Shown here: positions 18,209 through 27,528 of the stretch, one piece after another | How positions within the stretch are numbered: position 1 is the first letter of the stretch | Layout of the letters: every line of letters starts with the position of its first letter | NCBI GenBank assembly: GCA_018335575.1 | Contig: JAGXRT010000065.1 | Location: forward strand, 104,261 to 168,260 | DNA from: Bacteroidota bacterium | GTDB taxonomy: Bacteria; Bacteroidota; Bacteroidia; Flavobacteriales; Flavobacteriaceae | Direction of reading: 5' to 3' | Length of the DNA: 64,000 nucleotides | The notes under the pieces: generated by a model | Told to the model about the DNA's origin: nothing | The model's database searches: none | The model's input: only the letters and a program-made list of their open reading frames with translations | Made by a program: the position numbers and the translations under genes

Positions 18209-18529
18209 TTATAAAAAACCGAGTTCTAATTTTGCTTCATCGCTCATTAAACTATGATTCCAAGGAGGGTCAAAGGTTATTTCTACTTCACACGTATCAA
18301 CATCTTTCAATGTTTTTACTTTTTCTTCAACATCTCTGGGCAAAGTTTCAGCAACAGGACAATTAGGTGTGGTAAGTGTCATGATAATTTTAACGCCCTT
18401 TTGATCGTTTACAAAAACGTCGTAAATTAAACCTAATTCATAAATATCTACTGGGATTTCTGGGTCATAAATTGTTTTAAGCACTTCAATTATTTTTGTT
18501 CCAAGTGCTCTTTTTTCTGCTTCCGTCAT
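18209..18529 (-). CDS. sufT: SufT/MIP18-family Fe-S assembly protein
   Basis: A 106-residue DUF59 (MIP18) protein, a maturation factor for iron-sulfur proteins in the SUF system. Motifs: TIYDPEIPVDIYELGLIY (about 19-36) and TLTTPNCPVAETLP with the conserved Cys57, then the C-terminal VEITFDPPWNHSLMSDEAKLELG. It lies 56 bases after sufE and 9 before the HMG-CoA-synthase-like gene. PaaD-like proteins share the domain, but the neighbours favour SufT. Confidence 0.92.
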   Translation of the reverse strand: MTEAEKRALGTKIIEVLKTIYDPEIPVDIYELGLIYDVFVNDQKGVKIIMTLTTPNCPVAETLPRDVEEKVKTLKDVDTCEVEITFDPPWNHSLMSDEAKLELGFL

Positions 18530-18585
18530 TTATCGTATGTAATTTAAATTCATTCTAAATAAGAACAAATATACAAATTATTGTA

Positions 18586-19008
18586 TTATGTGTGTTTTGT
18601 TTTAAAAGCTAATGCAAATAATTTAATTTGTTTAATCATGGAAACCAATCCGTTTGCGCGTGTTGGTGATAAATGTTCTTTTAGTCCAATTTCATCCACA
18701 AAGAACGGATCGGTATCCAGAATTGTTGATGGACTTTGGTTAGAATAAACACGTAACAATAATGCAACTATTCCTTTAGTTAAAATAGCATCACTGTCGG
18801 CTGTAAAAACAATTTTTCCATCGGCAAAATTGGCATGTAACCATACTTTTGATTGACATCCTTTTATTAAGTTTTCATCAACTTTATGCGATTCTTCAAT
18901 TTGAGGTAATGATTTTCCAAGTTCGATAAGATGTTCATAGCGTTCCATCCAATCATTAAAAAATGAAAATTCATCAATAATTTCTTCTTGTAATTCTTTA
19001 ATATTCAT
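18586..19008 (-). CDS. sufE: Cysteine desulfuration protein SufE
   Basis: A 140-residue SufE-family protein that accepts persulfide sulfur from the SufS desulfurase. The acceptor is Cys51 in NLIKGCQSKVWL. Also typical are the N-terminal DWMERYEHLIELGKSLP and the C-terminal LSPTRANGLVSMIKQIK. First gene of the minus-strand operon. The sufBCDS genes are not in the window. A TACCTTTG box (minus strand, 19032-19025) lies just upstream and suggests a local promoter. Confidence 0.95.
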   Translation of the reverse strand: MNIKELQEEIIDEFSFFNDWMERYEHLIELGKSLPQIEESHKVDENLIKGCQSKVWLHANFADGKIVFTADSDAILTKGIVALLLRVYSNQSPSTILDTDPFFVDEIGLKEHLSPTRANGLVSMIKQIKLFALAFKTKHT

Positions 19009-19113
19009 GATAAAAATATTTTTACAAAGGTAAAAGTTTGATTTCTTTAATCGATAAAAATTGTAAAAAACCTACTTTTTTGGTATAAGTAAGCTAACTA
19101 AAAAATGAAGCTG

Positions 19114-19121
19114 TATATTTG
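19114..19121 (+). promoter_or_regulatory. -7 box of the PfkB kinase gene
   Basis: TATATTTG, 23 bases before the ATG at 19145, matches TAnnTTTG. No TTG is found at the ideal spacing. Confidence 0.4.
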
Positions 19122-19144
19122 CAAAAAAATATTGAATCTCAACT

Positions 19145-20068
19145 ATGAGTAAATTGTTAATTGTTGGTACGGTTGCTTTTGATGCTATTGAAACACCGTT
19201 TGGAAAAACGGACAAAATCTTAGGTGGAGCAGCAACTTTTATAGGCTTATCTGCTTCTCAGTTTGATGTAGATGCCGCAATAGTTTCTGTTGTAGGTGGC
19301 GATTTTCCTAAAGAGTACATCAAAATGCTGGAAGATAGAAATATAAATACAGATGGAATTGAAGTAATTGAAAACGGAAAAACGTTTTTTTGGAGCGGCA
19401 GATACCACAATGATTTAAACACTAGAGATACTTTAATTACCGATTTAAACGTATTGGCCGATTTCGACCCTAAAGTCCCTACAGATTATTTAGATGCCGA
19501 TTTTTTGATTTTAGGAAATTTGCATCCGGCAGTACAAATGGCAGTAATTAAGCAAATACCGGTTAGACCAAAATTAGTAGTATTAGACACCATGAACTTT
19601 TGGATGGACAATACTTGGGATTTACTTATTGAGGTAATTAAAAAAGTTGATGTAATTACCATAAACGATGCCGAAGCACGGCAACTTTCTGGTGAATATT
19701 CGCTTGCCAGAGCAGCTAAAAAAATACAAGAGCTGGGACCCAAATATGTGGTGATTAAAAAAGGCGAACATGGTGCTTTGTTATTTAATGACGATCGAGT
19801 ATTTTTCGCACCTGCTTTACCATTAGAAGTTGTTTTTGATCCTACCGGTGCTGGCGATACTTTTGCTGGTGCTTTTATAGGATATTTAGCAAAAACTAAA
19901 GACATCTCATTTGAAAATATGAGAACAGCTATCATGTACGGTTCAAACTTAGCTTCTTTTTGTGTAGAAAAGTTTGGAACCGAACGTATGATAGATTTAT
20001 CGTATGATGAAATTTCAAATCGTATGTTTTTATTTAAGCAACTTACTCACTTTGACATCGACTTATAA
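19145..20068 (+). CDS. PfkB-family carbohydrate or nucleoside kinase
   Basis: A 307-residue ribokinase-fold kinase. The N-terminal substrate region has KILGGAATFIGLSASQF, and the C-terminal signature is DPTGAGDTFAGAFIGYLA with the catalytic Asp in GAGD. Such enzymes phosphorylate sugars or nucleosides with ATP. It precedes purF, which may hint at a nucleoside or ribose substrate, but a terminator lies between them, so it is not proof. The exact substrate is unknown. Confidence 0.88.
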   Translation: MSKLLIVGTVAFDAIETPFGKTDKILGGAATFIGLSASQFDVDAAIVSVVGGDFPKEYIKMLEDRNINTDGIEVIENGKTFFWSGRYHNDLNTRDTLITDLNVLADFDPKVPTDYLDADFLILGNLHPAVQMAVIKQIPVRPKLVVLDTMNFWMDNTWDLLIEVIKKVDVITINDAEARQLSGEYSLARAAKKIQELGPKYVVIKKGEHGALLFNDDRVFFAPALPLEVVFDPTGAGDTFAGAFIGYLAKTKDISFENMRTAIMYGSNLASFCVEKFGTERMIDLSYDEISNRMFLFKQLTHFDIDL

Positions 20069-20073
20069 AATAG

Positions 20074-20101
20074 AATTCCGCCAAAAAAGCGGAATTTTTT
20101 G
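20074..20101 (+). terminator. Terminator of the PfkB kinase gene
   Basis: Stem AATTCCGC/GCGGAATT with a CAAAAAA loop followed by a T run, six bases after the stop codon and 27 before the purF ATG. Confidence 0.85.
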
Positions 20102-20127
20102 TTTAAATTAAACCCAAATTATTGCTC

Positions 20128-22020
20128 ATGAGCGACTTTATTAAACACGAATGCGGAATTGCCCTGGTTAGGTTGTTAAAGCCATTATCGTATTACAAAG
20201 AAAAATACGGAACCTATTTTTATGGCATAGACAAAATGTATTTGTTGATGGAAAAACAACACAATAGAGGACAAGACGGTGCCGGAATTGCAAGTGTTAA
20301 AATTGGTATTAAACCCGGTACACGCTATATTGATCGCGCCCGCTCCAACGCACATCAGTCTATACAAGATGTTTTTAATCAGGTACACCAGCAAATAAAT
20401 GCCAGTTTTGGCAGTAATGAATTTACTTCTGTTGATGAAATTCATCATGAAGTACCCTTTATTGGAAATTTATTTTTAGGTCATGTTAGATACGGTACTT
20501 ATGGTAGTAACAGTATTGAAAGCGTACATCCATTTATCAAGCAAAGCAATTGGATGCATAAAAATTTGATTGTTGCCGGAAATTTTAACCTTACGAATAC
20601 CAAACAATTGTTTAATGATTTGGTTGAAATTGGCCAACATCCCAAAGAAATGACAGATACCGTTACAGTAATGGAGAAAATTGGACATTTTTTGGATGAT
20701 GAAGTGGCGGAATTATATCAGAAACTTAAAGTTCAGGGTATTACAAAAAAAGCGGCGTCACCAATAATTGAAAAGGAGTTAAACATTCAAAATATTTTAC
20801 AACGTGCCGCTAAAAACTGGGACGGGGGTTATGCTATGGCCGGTTTATTAGGTCACGGAGATGCATTTGTTTTTCGAGATCCGGCCGGAATCAGACCGGC
20901 ATTCTTTTATCAAGACGATGAAGTTGTGGTTGTTGCGTCTGAACGTCCGGTTATTCAAACCGTATTTAATGTAAAGACAATTGATGTTAAAGAATTAGAA
21001 CACGGTAGCGCATTGATTATTAAAAAAGACGGAAGGGTTAGTGTTGAAAATATACTTGAACAATTACCTAAAAAATCATGTTCCTTTGAGCGCATTTATT
21101 TCTCACGCGGTAGCGATGAGTCTATTTATAAAGAAAGAAAATCGTTAGGGAAACACCTCTTTCCACAAATTTTGAAAAACATTGATTATGACATCCAGAA
21201 CACTGTGTTTTCATATATTCCCAACACTGCCGAAATTTCTTTTTACGGGATAATTGAGGCTGCAGATGAATATTTAAATAAATACAAAATTGATGAAATC
21301 ATAAAGCAAGGTCGAAAAATAAGAGAAGAAAAATTGCAAGAAATTCTCTCCTTAAGACCTCGAATCGAAAAAATAGCCATCAAAGACGCTAAACTAAGAA
21401 CGTTTATAACCTCCGATTCGAGTCGGGATGATTTGGTAGCGCATGTTTATGATGTAACCTACGGAGTTGTTCAACCAACTGATAATTTGGTAATTATTGA
21501 CGACAGTATCGTGCGAGGAACCACTTTAAAAAAGAGTATTTTAAAAATTTTAGATCGCTTAAATCCAAAAAAAATAATTGTAGTTTCATCGGCACCACAA
21601 ATTCGATATCCGGATTGTTACGGAATTGATATGGCAAAACTAGGCGATTTTATTGCGTTTAGAGCGGTGCTGGCATTGTTAAAGGACGCCAACAAAATGC
21701 ATTTGCTGGATGAAGTGTATGACTTGTGTAAAAATCAAATACAGTTAGAGGATAAAGATGTAAAAAACTATGTGAAATTAATATATGATACATTTACCCC
21801 TGAGCAATTATCAATAAAAATAGCCGAGTTGTTAAAAACAACCGAAATTAATGCCGCTGTTGAAATTATCTTTCAAAAGGTTGAAGACTTACATTTAGCA
21901 TGTCCGAATCATTTAGGCGATTGGTATTTTACTGGTAATTATCCTACAGCAGGAGGGAACAGAGTGGTTAACGAAGCTTTTATTAATTTTTATGAAGGTA
22001 AAAATCAACGGGCTTACTAA
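20128..22020 (+). CDS. purF: Amidophosphoribosyltransferase
   Basis: A 630-residue long-form PurF, which makes 5-phosphoribosylamine from PRPP and glutamine, the committed step of purine synthesis. The class II glutaminase domain starts with the propeptide MSDFIKHE and nucleophile Cys9 (ECGIALVRL), followed by KQHNRGQDGAG. The phosphoribosyltransferase domain has NLVIIDDSIVRGTTLKKS. I use the ATG at 20128 instead of the in-frame TTG at 20122, because that gives the usual short propeptide. It is longer than E. coli PurF (about 505), as is common in Bacteroidota. A GC-rich hairpin follows. Confidence 0.95.
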   Translation: MSDFIKHECGIALVRLLKPLSYYKEKYGTYFYGIDKMYLLMEKQHNRGQDGAGIASVKIGIKPGTRYIDRARSNAHQSIQDVFNQVHQQINASFGSNEFTSVDEIHHEVPFIGNLFLGHVRYGTYGSNSIESVHPFIKQSNWMHKNLIVAGNFNLTNTKQLFNDLVEIGQHPKEMTDTVTVMEKIGHFLDDEVAELYQKLKVQGITKKAASPIIEKELNIQNILQRAAKNWDGGYAMAGLLGHGDAFVFRDPAGIRPAFFYQDDEVVVVASERPVIQTVFNVKTIDVKELEHGSALIIKKDGRVSVENILEQLPKKSCSFERIYFSRGSDESIYKERKSLGKHLFPQILKNIDYDIQNTVFSYIPNTAEISFYGIIEAADEYLNKYKIDEIIKQGRKIREEKLQEILSLRPRIEKIAIKDAKLRTFITSDSSRDDLVAHVYDVTYGVVQPTDNLVIIDDSIVRGTTLKKSILKILDRLNPKKIIVVSSAPQIRYPDCYGIDMAKLGDFIAFRAVLALLKDANKMHLLDEVYDLCKNQIQLEDKDVKNYVKLIYDTFTPEQLSIKIAELLKTTEINAAVEIIFQKVEDLHLACPNHLGDWYFTGNYPTAGGNRVVNEAFINFYEGKNQRAY

Positions 22021-22025
22021 AAAAG

Positions 22026-22050
22026 AAAAAACCCCGACTTGTCGGGGCTC
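22026..22050. terminator. Terminator between purF and superoxide dismutase
   Basis: Stem CCCCGAC/GTCGGGG with a two-base loop. The longer U-tract is on the minus-strand side, so it serves the dismutase gene best and can also help purF, which converges on it. Confidence 0.75.
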
Positions 22051-22075
22051 TTCCTAACATTACAACTTTAACCTA

Positions 22076-22684
22076 CTACTTTCTTTCTAAAAATCGTTTG
22101 GTAACGACATCCCAATTAATCACATTAAAAAATGCGCTAATGTAATCGGGTCTTTTGTTTTGATAATTTAAATAATACGCATGTTCCCAAACATCAATTC
22201 CTAAGATTGGAAACCCACCGCAACCAACACCCGGCATTAACGGATTGTCTTGATTTGGTGTTGAACATATTGTTAAAGAACCATCTGTTTGAGCACATAA
22301 CCAAGCCCATCCCGATCCAAACTGTGTGGCAGCAGCTTTTGAAAACAATTCTTTAAAATTCTCAAAAGAATCAAAAGAAGTCTCAATTGCTTTTGCCAAT
22401 TCACCATTAGGTTTTCCTCCTCCATTTGGACTCATTACCTCCCAATATAAATTGTGGTTGTAAAATCCGCCTCCGTTATTTCGAACTGCTTTGTTGTTCA
22501 TGTCTAAATTTTGAAGAATTGATTCGATAGAATTTCCTTCTAATTCAGTGCCTTCAACCGCAGCGTTTAAATTATTTGTATATCCTTGATGGTGTTTTGA
22601 GTGATGTATTTCCATAGTACGTGCATCGATATAAGGCTCTAATGCATCGTACGAATAGTTTAATTTTGGTAATTCAAAAGACAT
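22076..22684 (-). CDS. Fe/Mn superoxide dismutase
   Basis: A 202-residue cytosolic dismutase that converts superoxide to oxygen and peroxide. The metal ligands are complete: His27, His77, Asp164 and His168 (DVWEHAYY). Gln145 in STPNQDNPL is typical of Mn or cambialistic enzymes, not strict Fe forms, so Mn use is likely but not certain. It has no signal peptide. It ends in TAG. A TATATTTG box (minus strand, 22728-22721) lies upstream. Confidence 0.95.
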   Translation of the reverse strand: MSFELPKLNYSYDALEPYIDARTMEIHHSKHHQGYTNNLNAAVEGTELEGNSIESILQNLDMNNKAVRNNGGGFYNHNLYWEVMSPNGGGKPNGELAKAIETSFDSFENFKELFSKAAATQFGSGWAWLCAQTDGSLTICSTPNQDNPLMPGVGCGGFPILGIDVWEHAYYLNYQNKRPDYISAFFNVINWDVVTKRFLERK

Positions 22685-22803
22685 ATTAATTGTATATAAT
22701 TGTTTTCCAATTTCTTAACGCAAATATAGCTAAGAATATTGTTTAAATATTTTAATTTTAATTGATACTTCTTATATGAATATCGCAGAATCTTATACTA
22801 GGG

Positions 22804-23826
22804 TTAATAAGATGAGTCTTGTGGGTACAGTTTCATAAACTCTCCGGCTTTAGCAACCATGTTTTTACTTCCGCAGAAAAATGGAACACGTTGATGTAAA
22901 GCAGTTGGTTGTATGTCTAATATACGTTGGTATCCATCGGTTGCCGCACCTTTAGCTTGCTCTGCTAGAAATGCCATTGGATTGGCTTCATATAGCAATC
23001 GCAATTTACCTTTGGGCGCTTTGGTACTAGTTGGGTAAATATAGATTCCACCTTTTATCATATTACGATGAAAATCGGACACCAAAGAACCGATGTATCG
23101 CGACGTATACGGTCGGTCTCCTTCTTCTTTTTGACAATACTTTAGATAGTCTTTTACTCCTTGCGGAAAATGAATGTAGTTTCCTTCGTTGATCGAGTAA
23201 ATAGTTCCGTCTTTTGGATATTCCATGTTGGGATGCGATAAGTAAAAAGTACCAATTGCAGGATTTAAAGTAAATCCGTTAACTCCATGACCTGTTGTAT
23301 ATACCAACATAGTTGAGGTTCCATAAACTACGTATCCGGCAGCAACTTGCTGGCTACCTTTTTGTAAAAAATCGATTTCCTGAACAGGTGTACCTTCTGG
23401 CGAGATTCTTCGGTAAATTGAAAAAATAGTTCCAACCGATACATTTACATCGATATTTGATGAACCATCAAGCGGATCCATAAGCACCACATATTTGTTG
23501 TTATGATCGTTGTTTTTTCCTTTGATAGTAATATAATGATCATCTTCTTCACTGGCAATACCACAAACAATTTCACGATTGATAAGTGCTTGCATAAACA
23601 CCTCGTTGGCGTAAACATCTAATTTTTGTTGTTGTTCTCCCTGAATATTAATATTGTCTGATGCCCCCAAAATATCAACTAAACCGGCTTTGTTTACCTC
23701 GTAATTTACTACTTTTGCGGCCAAACGAATAGAGTTTATAAGTTTTGAGAGCTCACCCGAAGAGTATTGAAATTCGGTTTGTTTATCAATTATAAACTCA
23801 CCTAATGTGATATTATTCTTTTTCAT
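22804..23826 (-). CDS. fbp: Class I fructose-1,6-bisphosphatase
   Basis: A 340-residue FBPase of gluconeogenesis, hydrolysing fructose 1,6-bisphosphate. The metal-binding signature [16 protein letters not shown] is present, with ASEEDDHY upstream and the C-terminal [16 protein letters not shown] substrate motif. I start at the ATG at 23826 ([14 protein letters not shown]). The upstream in-frame ATG at 23856 would add a Thr-rich segment not typical of the family. It is a single gene diverging from the GNAT-lysC-olsF operon. Confidence 0.96.
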   Translation of the reverse strand: MKKNNITLGEFIIDKQTEFQYSSGELSKLINSIRLAAKVVNYEVNKAGLVDILGASDNINIQGEQQQKLDVYANEVFMQALINREIVCGIASEEDDHYITIKGKNNDHNNKYVVLMDPLDGSSNIDVNVSVGTIFSIYRRISPEGTPVQEIDFLQKGSQQVAAGYVVYGTSTMLVYTTGHGVNGFTLNPAIGTFYLSHPNMEYPKDGTIYSINEGNYIHFPQGVKDYLKYCQKEEGDRPYTSRYIGSLVSDFHRNMIKGGIYIYPTSTKAPKGKLRLLYEANPMAFLAEQAKGAATDGYQRILDIQPTALHQRVPFFCGSKNMVAKAGEFMKLYPQDSSY

Positions 23827-23888
23827 TGTTGTAAATGTTTGTGTTGTTGAATACAAATATCGTTAAATTTGTTAAAAAATAAGTATAA

Positions 23889-24371
23889 ATGAATGTAGTT
23901 ATAAGAGAAGGATTTAAAAATGATATGCCTGCTGTTTTAGAGTTAATTAAAGAACTTGCAGCTTTTGAGAGAGAACCAGATGCGGTAGTTGTTACCGTTG
24001 AAGATTTAATCAATGATGGCTTTGGCAAGAATCCCCTTTTTAAAACATTTATTGCAGAATATCAAGGTGAAATTGTAGGAATGGCTTTATTTTACAATCG
24101 ATATTCTACTTGGAAAGGGAAAACAATTCACTTAGAAGATTTGATAGTAAAAGAAGATAAACGACAGTTGGGAATTGGCAAAGCTTTGTACGACGCAGTA
24201 TTAAAATATGCCTTAAATGAGAACGTTAGAAGAGTAGAGTGGGTTGTGTTAGATTGGAACAAACCTGCTATTGATTTTTATAAAAAAAGCGGTGCCACTA
24301 TTCTAGAAACGTGGGATACAGTTCAAATGAATGAAGAAAATTTAATTAACTATGTTAAATCATTAAGCTAA
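23889..24371 (+). CDS. GNAT N-acetyltransferase, diamine-acetyltransferase-like
   Basis: A 160-residue GNAT enzyme resembling spermidine/spermine N1-acetyltransferase. Seen: IREGFKNDMPAVLELIKELAAFER, DGFGKNPLFKTFIAE, HLEDLIVKEDKRQLGIGKALYD (acetyl-CoA loop) and LDWNKPAIDFYKKSGA. Likely substrates are polyamines or other diamines such as thialysine, but this is inference. Its stop overlaps the lysC start (TAATG), so the two are translationally coupled. Confidence 0.88.
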   Translation: MNVVIREGFKNDMPAVLELIKELAAFEREPDAVVVTVEDLINDGFGKNPLFKTFIAEYQGEIVGMALFYNRYSTWKGKTIHLEDLIVKEDKRQLGIGKALYDAVLKYALNENVRRVEWVVLDWNKPAIDFYKKSGATILETWDTVQMNEENLINYVKSLS

Positions 24372-25621
24372 TGAAGGTATTTAAATTTGGAGGCGCATCA
24401 GTGAAAGACGCAGCTGGAGTAAAAAATATTGCTAATGTGTTAAAGCAGGAGGGTTGCGATAAAACTGTTGTTGTTATTTCTGCTATGGGTAAAATGACTA
24501 ATGCCTTGGAAGAAGTAGTCAATTCGTATTATCATAAAACAAAAGAAATTTCAAAAAATTTAGATGATGTTAAAGCTTATCATGAACAAATAATCAATGA
24601 GTTATTTGGCGATAAAGCTGTTGTTACGCTAAATGAAATTGAACAGTTTTATGTAGAGATGACTGGTTTTATGATGATGAATAAATCAACCAGTTATAAT
24701 TATATATACGATCAAATTGTTAGTTATGGTGAACTAATTTCGACTAAAATTGTAAGCAATTACCTCAATGATTTTGGTATTGAAAACCAATGGATTGATG
24801 TTAGAGAATTTATCAGAACTGATAGAAATTACCGCGATCCAAAAGTTGATTGGCATACGACCCAAGCTAACATATCCGAAAAATTAAATATCAATAAATT
24901 AACAATAACACAGGGTTTTTTAGGCGCTACAGAGCATGGATTAACAACTACACTTGGCAGAGAAGGTTCTGACTATACAGCGGCTATTTTTGCCTATTGT
25001 TTAAATGCCCATAGTGTAACCATTTGGAAAGATGTACCAGGGGTATTAAATGCTGATCCTAGATATTTTAAAGATGTTACCTTATTAAACCAAATTTCGT
25101 ATACAGAAGCTATAGAAATGGCTTTTTACGGTGCTTCAGTAATTCATCCAAAAACACTTAAACCGTTAGAAAACAAATTAATACCGCTTTATGTTCGTTC
25201 ATTTGTTGATATTACAAAAGAGGGGACTTCTGTGAGTAAAGGTGCTACTTTGGAACCATTTGTACCTTGTTTTATTGTTAAGAAAAATCAGATTTTAATT
25301 TCCATTTCAGCACTTGATTTTTCATTTATGGTTGAGCATAACATCAGCGATATATTTAAATTATTACACGATTTTCAGTTAAAAGTAAATCTTATTCAAA
25401 ATTCTGCCATTAGCTTTTCTGTTTGTGTTGACGATAATTTTAACAATTTCGATGCCTTGTTAAAAGAAATGGATCAGAAATATAAAGTAAGTTTTGATAA
25501 AGATTTAACACTATACACCATCAGACATTTTGATGAAAATGCTTTACAAAATATAGAACAAAATAAAGAAGTTTTATTAAAACAATTAAACAAAGAAACT
25601 GTTCAAATTGTTGTAAAATAG
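24371..25621 (+). CDS. lysC: Aspartate kinase
   Basis: A 416-residue monofunctional aspartokinase. It phosphorylates aspartate at the head of the lysine, threonine, methionine and diaminopimelate pathways. Motifs: KFGGASV at residues 4-10, SYGELISTKI, TLGREGSDYTAA and WKDVPGVLNADPR in the kinase domain, and a C-terminal ACT-like region (about 300-416) for feedback control. The start is the ATG of the TAATG overlap with the upstream GNAT gene. It ends in TAG, 33 bases before olsF. Confidence 0.94.
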   Translation: MKVFKFGGASVKDAAGVKNIANVLKQEGCDKTVVVISAMGKMTNALEEVVNSYYHKTKEISKNLDDVKAYHEQIINELFGDKAVVTLNEIEQFYVEMTGFMMMNKSTSYNYIYDQIVSYGELISTKIVSNYLNDFGIENQWIDVREFIRTDRNYRDPKVDWHTTQANISEKLNINKLTITQGFLGATEHGLTTTLGREGSDYTAAIFAYCLNAHSVTIWKDVPGVLNADPRYFKDVTLLNQISYTEAIEMAFYGASVIHPKTLKPLENKLIPLYVRSFVDITKEGTSVSKGATLEPFVPCFIVKKNQILISISALDFSFMVEHNISDIFKLLHDFQLKVNLIQNSAISFSVCVDDNFNNFDALLKEMDQKYKVSFDKDLTLYTIRHFDENALQNIEQNKEVLLKQLNKETVQIVVK

Positions 25622-25654
25622 TTTTACTATATTTATAAAACTTTAAAAAGTATA

Positions 25655-27460
25655 ATGAAATTAGTATCTGCAAAAGAAGTAGCTAAGGCTATAAAATTTG
25701 ATAAATATGGCATTTTTGGCAATCTTATTGGTTGGGTTTTGCTAAAAATATTAGGACTGTCTACCATAGATAAAATGTATCAAAAGCATAAAAATCTAAA
25801 AGATTTAGCTTTTCTAAACGCTGCATTAAAGGAGTTAAAAATAAAATTTGAAGTTCCGGAAGAAGATTTAAAACGTATACCAAAAGAGGGGCCTATAATA
25901 ACTATATCAAATCATCCACTTGGCGGTATTGACGGAATTTTACTTTTAAAACTGATGCTCGAAAATAGAGACGATTTTAAGTTCATTGGAAATTTTCTGA
26001 TACATAAAATCGAACCGTTGCAGCCTTACATTTTACAAGTAAACCCATTTGACAATGATGACAGTAATAAGTCAAGTTTTGGCGGTTTGCGCGACGCTAT
26101 TAAGCATGTTCAGCAAGGTAACTCTCTTGGTATTTTTCCTGCAGGCGAAGTTTCAACCTATAAGGACGGACAGTTGGTGATTGATAAAACCTGGGATCCG
26201 GGTATGGTAAAATTGGTAAAAAAAATGAACGTTCCGGTTGTGCCCATCTATTTCCATGCAAAGAACAGTTGGCTGTTTTATTTCTTATCTAAAATAAGCG
26301 ATAAACTGCGAACCGCTAAATTACCATCTGAATTACTTACCCAAAAAAACAGAATAATCAAAGTGCGAATTGGAAAAGTAATTACAGCAAAAGAGCAACA
26401 AGAATACTCTGAATATAACGAATTTTATAAGTTTATCAGAAAGAAAACTTATATGTTGGCACAGCCATATCATAAAAACATCAAATTTTTTAGAACACCA
26501 ACAATAAAAATTCCGGGCTTAAAAAAATTACCAAAAGACATAGTAAAACAAGGAAGTGTTGAGGAATTAATTCGTGAAATTGACTTGTTAAAATTAGCCG
26601 ATGCCCGATTGTTAGAAAGCAATAATTACGAAGTATACTTTGCTAAAAGCGATCAAATACCGTCTATTATGTATGAATTAGGTCGATTGCGAGAAATTAC
26701 TTTTAGAGAAGTTGGAGAAGGAACCAATGAAGCTCTCGACATTGACCAGTACGATACCTTTTACCATCATTTAATTTTGTGGGATAAGGACGCCAATAAA
26801 ATAGCTGGAGCTTACAGAATGGGACTTGGTGAGGAAATTTATGAAAAATTTGGCATTGAAGGATTTTATGTACACTCACTTTTTCGTTTAGAACCAGAGC
26901 TATATGATATGATGGCACATACTATTGAAATGGGTCGGGCATTTATCATTAAAGAGTACCAACAAAAACCCATGCCGCTGTTTTTACTTTGGAAAGGAAT
27001 TGTTCATGTTACGTTGCGCTATCCAAATCATAAATTTTTGATGGGAGGCGTTAGTATTAGTAATAAATTTTCAGATTTTTCTAAATCGCTGATGATTGAG
27101 TTTATGCGTTCTAATTATTACGATCCATTTATTGCTCAATATGTTAGACCTAAAAAAGAATACAAGGTAAAATTAAAAGACTCTGATAAAGATTTTGTTT
27201 TTGATGCCACAAAATCGGATTTAAATAAATTTGATAAAATTATTGAAGAGGTTGAACCGGGAGCATTACGCCTACCTGTTTTAATAAAAAAATACGTAAA
27301 ACAAAATGCTAAATTGGTAGCCTTTAATGTCGACCCAACCTTTAACAATGCTATTGATGGATTGATGTATATTAGAGTATCAGACTTACCAGAAAGTACG
27401 GTTAAGCCGGTATTAGAAGAATATCAAGCCGAATTAGAAAAGAAATGTAAGGAAATTTAA
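25655..27460 (+). CDS. olsF: OlsF-type bifunctional acyltransferase for ornithine lipid synthesis
   Basis: A 601-residue two-domain protein. The N-terminal half (about 60-260) is a PlsC-like O-acyltransferase with SNHPLGGIDG and FPAGEVS. The C-terminal half (about 310-540) is an OlsB-like N-acyltransferase of the GNAT fold (LREITFREVGEGTNEALD, GAYRMGLGEEI, EMGRAFIIKEYQ). This order is that of OlsF, described in Serratia and Flavobacterium johnsoniae, which makes ornithine lipids by two successive acylations. The His-to-Asp spacing in HPLGGID is one residue longer than the classic HX4D of PlsC. It is the last gene of the GNAT-lysC-olsF run and is followed by a terminator. Confidence 0.9.
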   Translation: MKLVSAKEVAKAIKFDKYGIFGNLIGWVLLKILGLSTIDKMYQKHKNLKDLAFLNAALKELKIKFEVPEEDLKRIPKEGPIITISNHPLGGIDGILLLKLMLENRDDFKFIGNFLIHKIEPLQPYILQVNPFDNDDSNKSSFGGLRDAIKHVQQGNSLGIFPAGEVSTYKDGQLVIDKTWDPGMVKLVKKMNVPVVPIYFHAKNSWLFYFLSKISDKLRTAKLPSELLTQKNRIIKVRIGKVITAKEQQEYSEYNEFYKFIRKKTYMLAQPYHKNIKFFRTPTIKIPGLKKLPKDIVKQGSVEELIREIDLLKLADARLLESNNYEVYFAKSDQIPSIMYELGRLREITFREVGEGTNEALDIDQYDTFYHHLILWDKDANKIAGAYRMGLGEEIYEKFGIEGFYVHSLFRLEPELYDMMAHTIEMGRAFIIKEYQQKPMPLFLLWKGIVHVTLRYPNHKFLMGGVSISNKFSDFSKSLMIEFMRSNYYDPFIAQYVRPKKEYKVKLKDSDKDFVFDATKSDLNKFDKIIEEVEPGALRLPVLIKKYVKQNAKLVAFNVDPTFNNAIDGLMYIRVSDLPESTVKPVLEEYQAELEKKCKEI

Positions 27461-27475
27461 GACTTTTATAAATAA

Positions 27476-27514
27476 AAGCCGCTATAGACTCTAGTTCTAA
27501 CAGCGGCTATTTTT
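27476..27514 (+). terminator. Terminator after olsF
   Basis: Stem AGCCGCT/AGCGGCT enclosing an 18-base loop and followed by ATTTTT. It may also work on the convergent minus strand. Confidence 0.75.
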
Positions 27515-27528
27515 ATTGTTGAGGTTGA

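Noticed and set aside
19486..19935. A 149-codon minus-strand open frame inside the PfkB kinase gene
   Set aside because: The plus-strand kinase has all family motifs. The reverse frame has no domain and is an antisense shadow.
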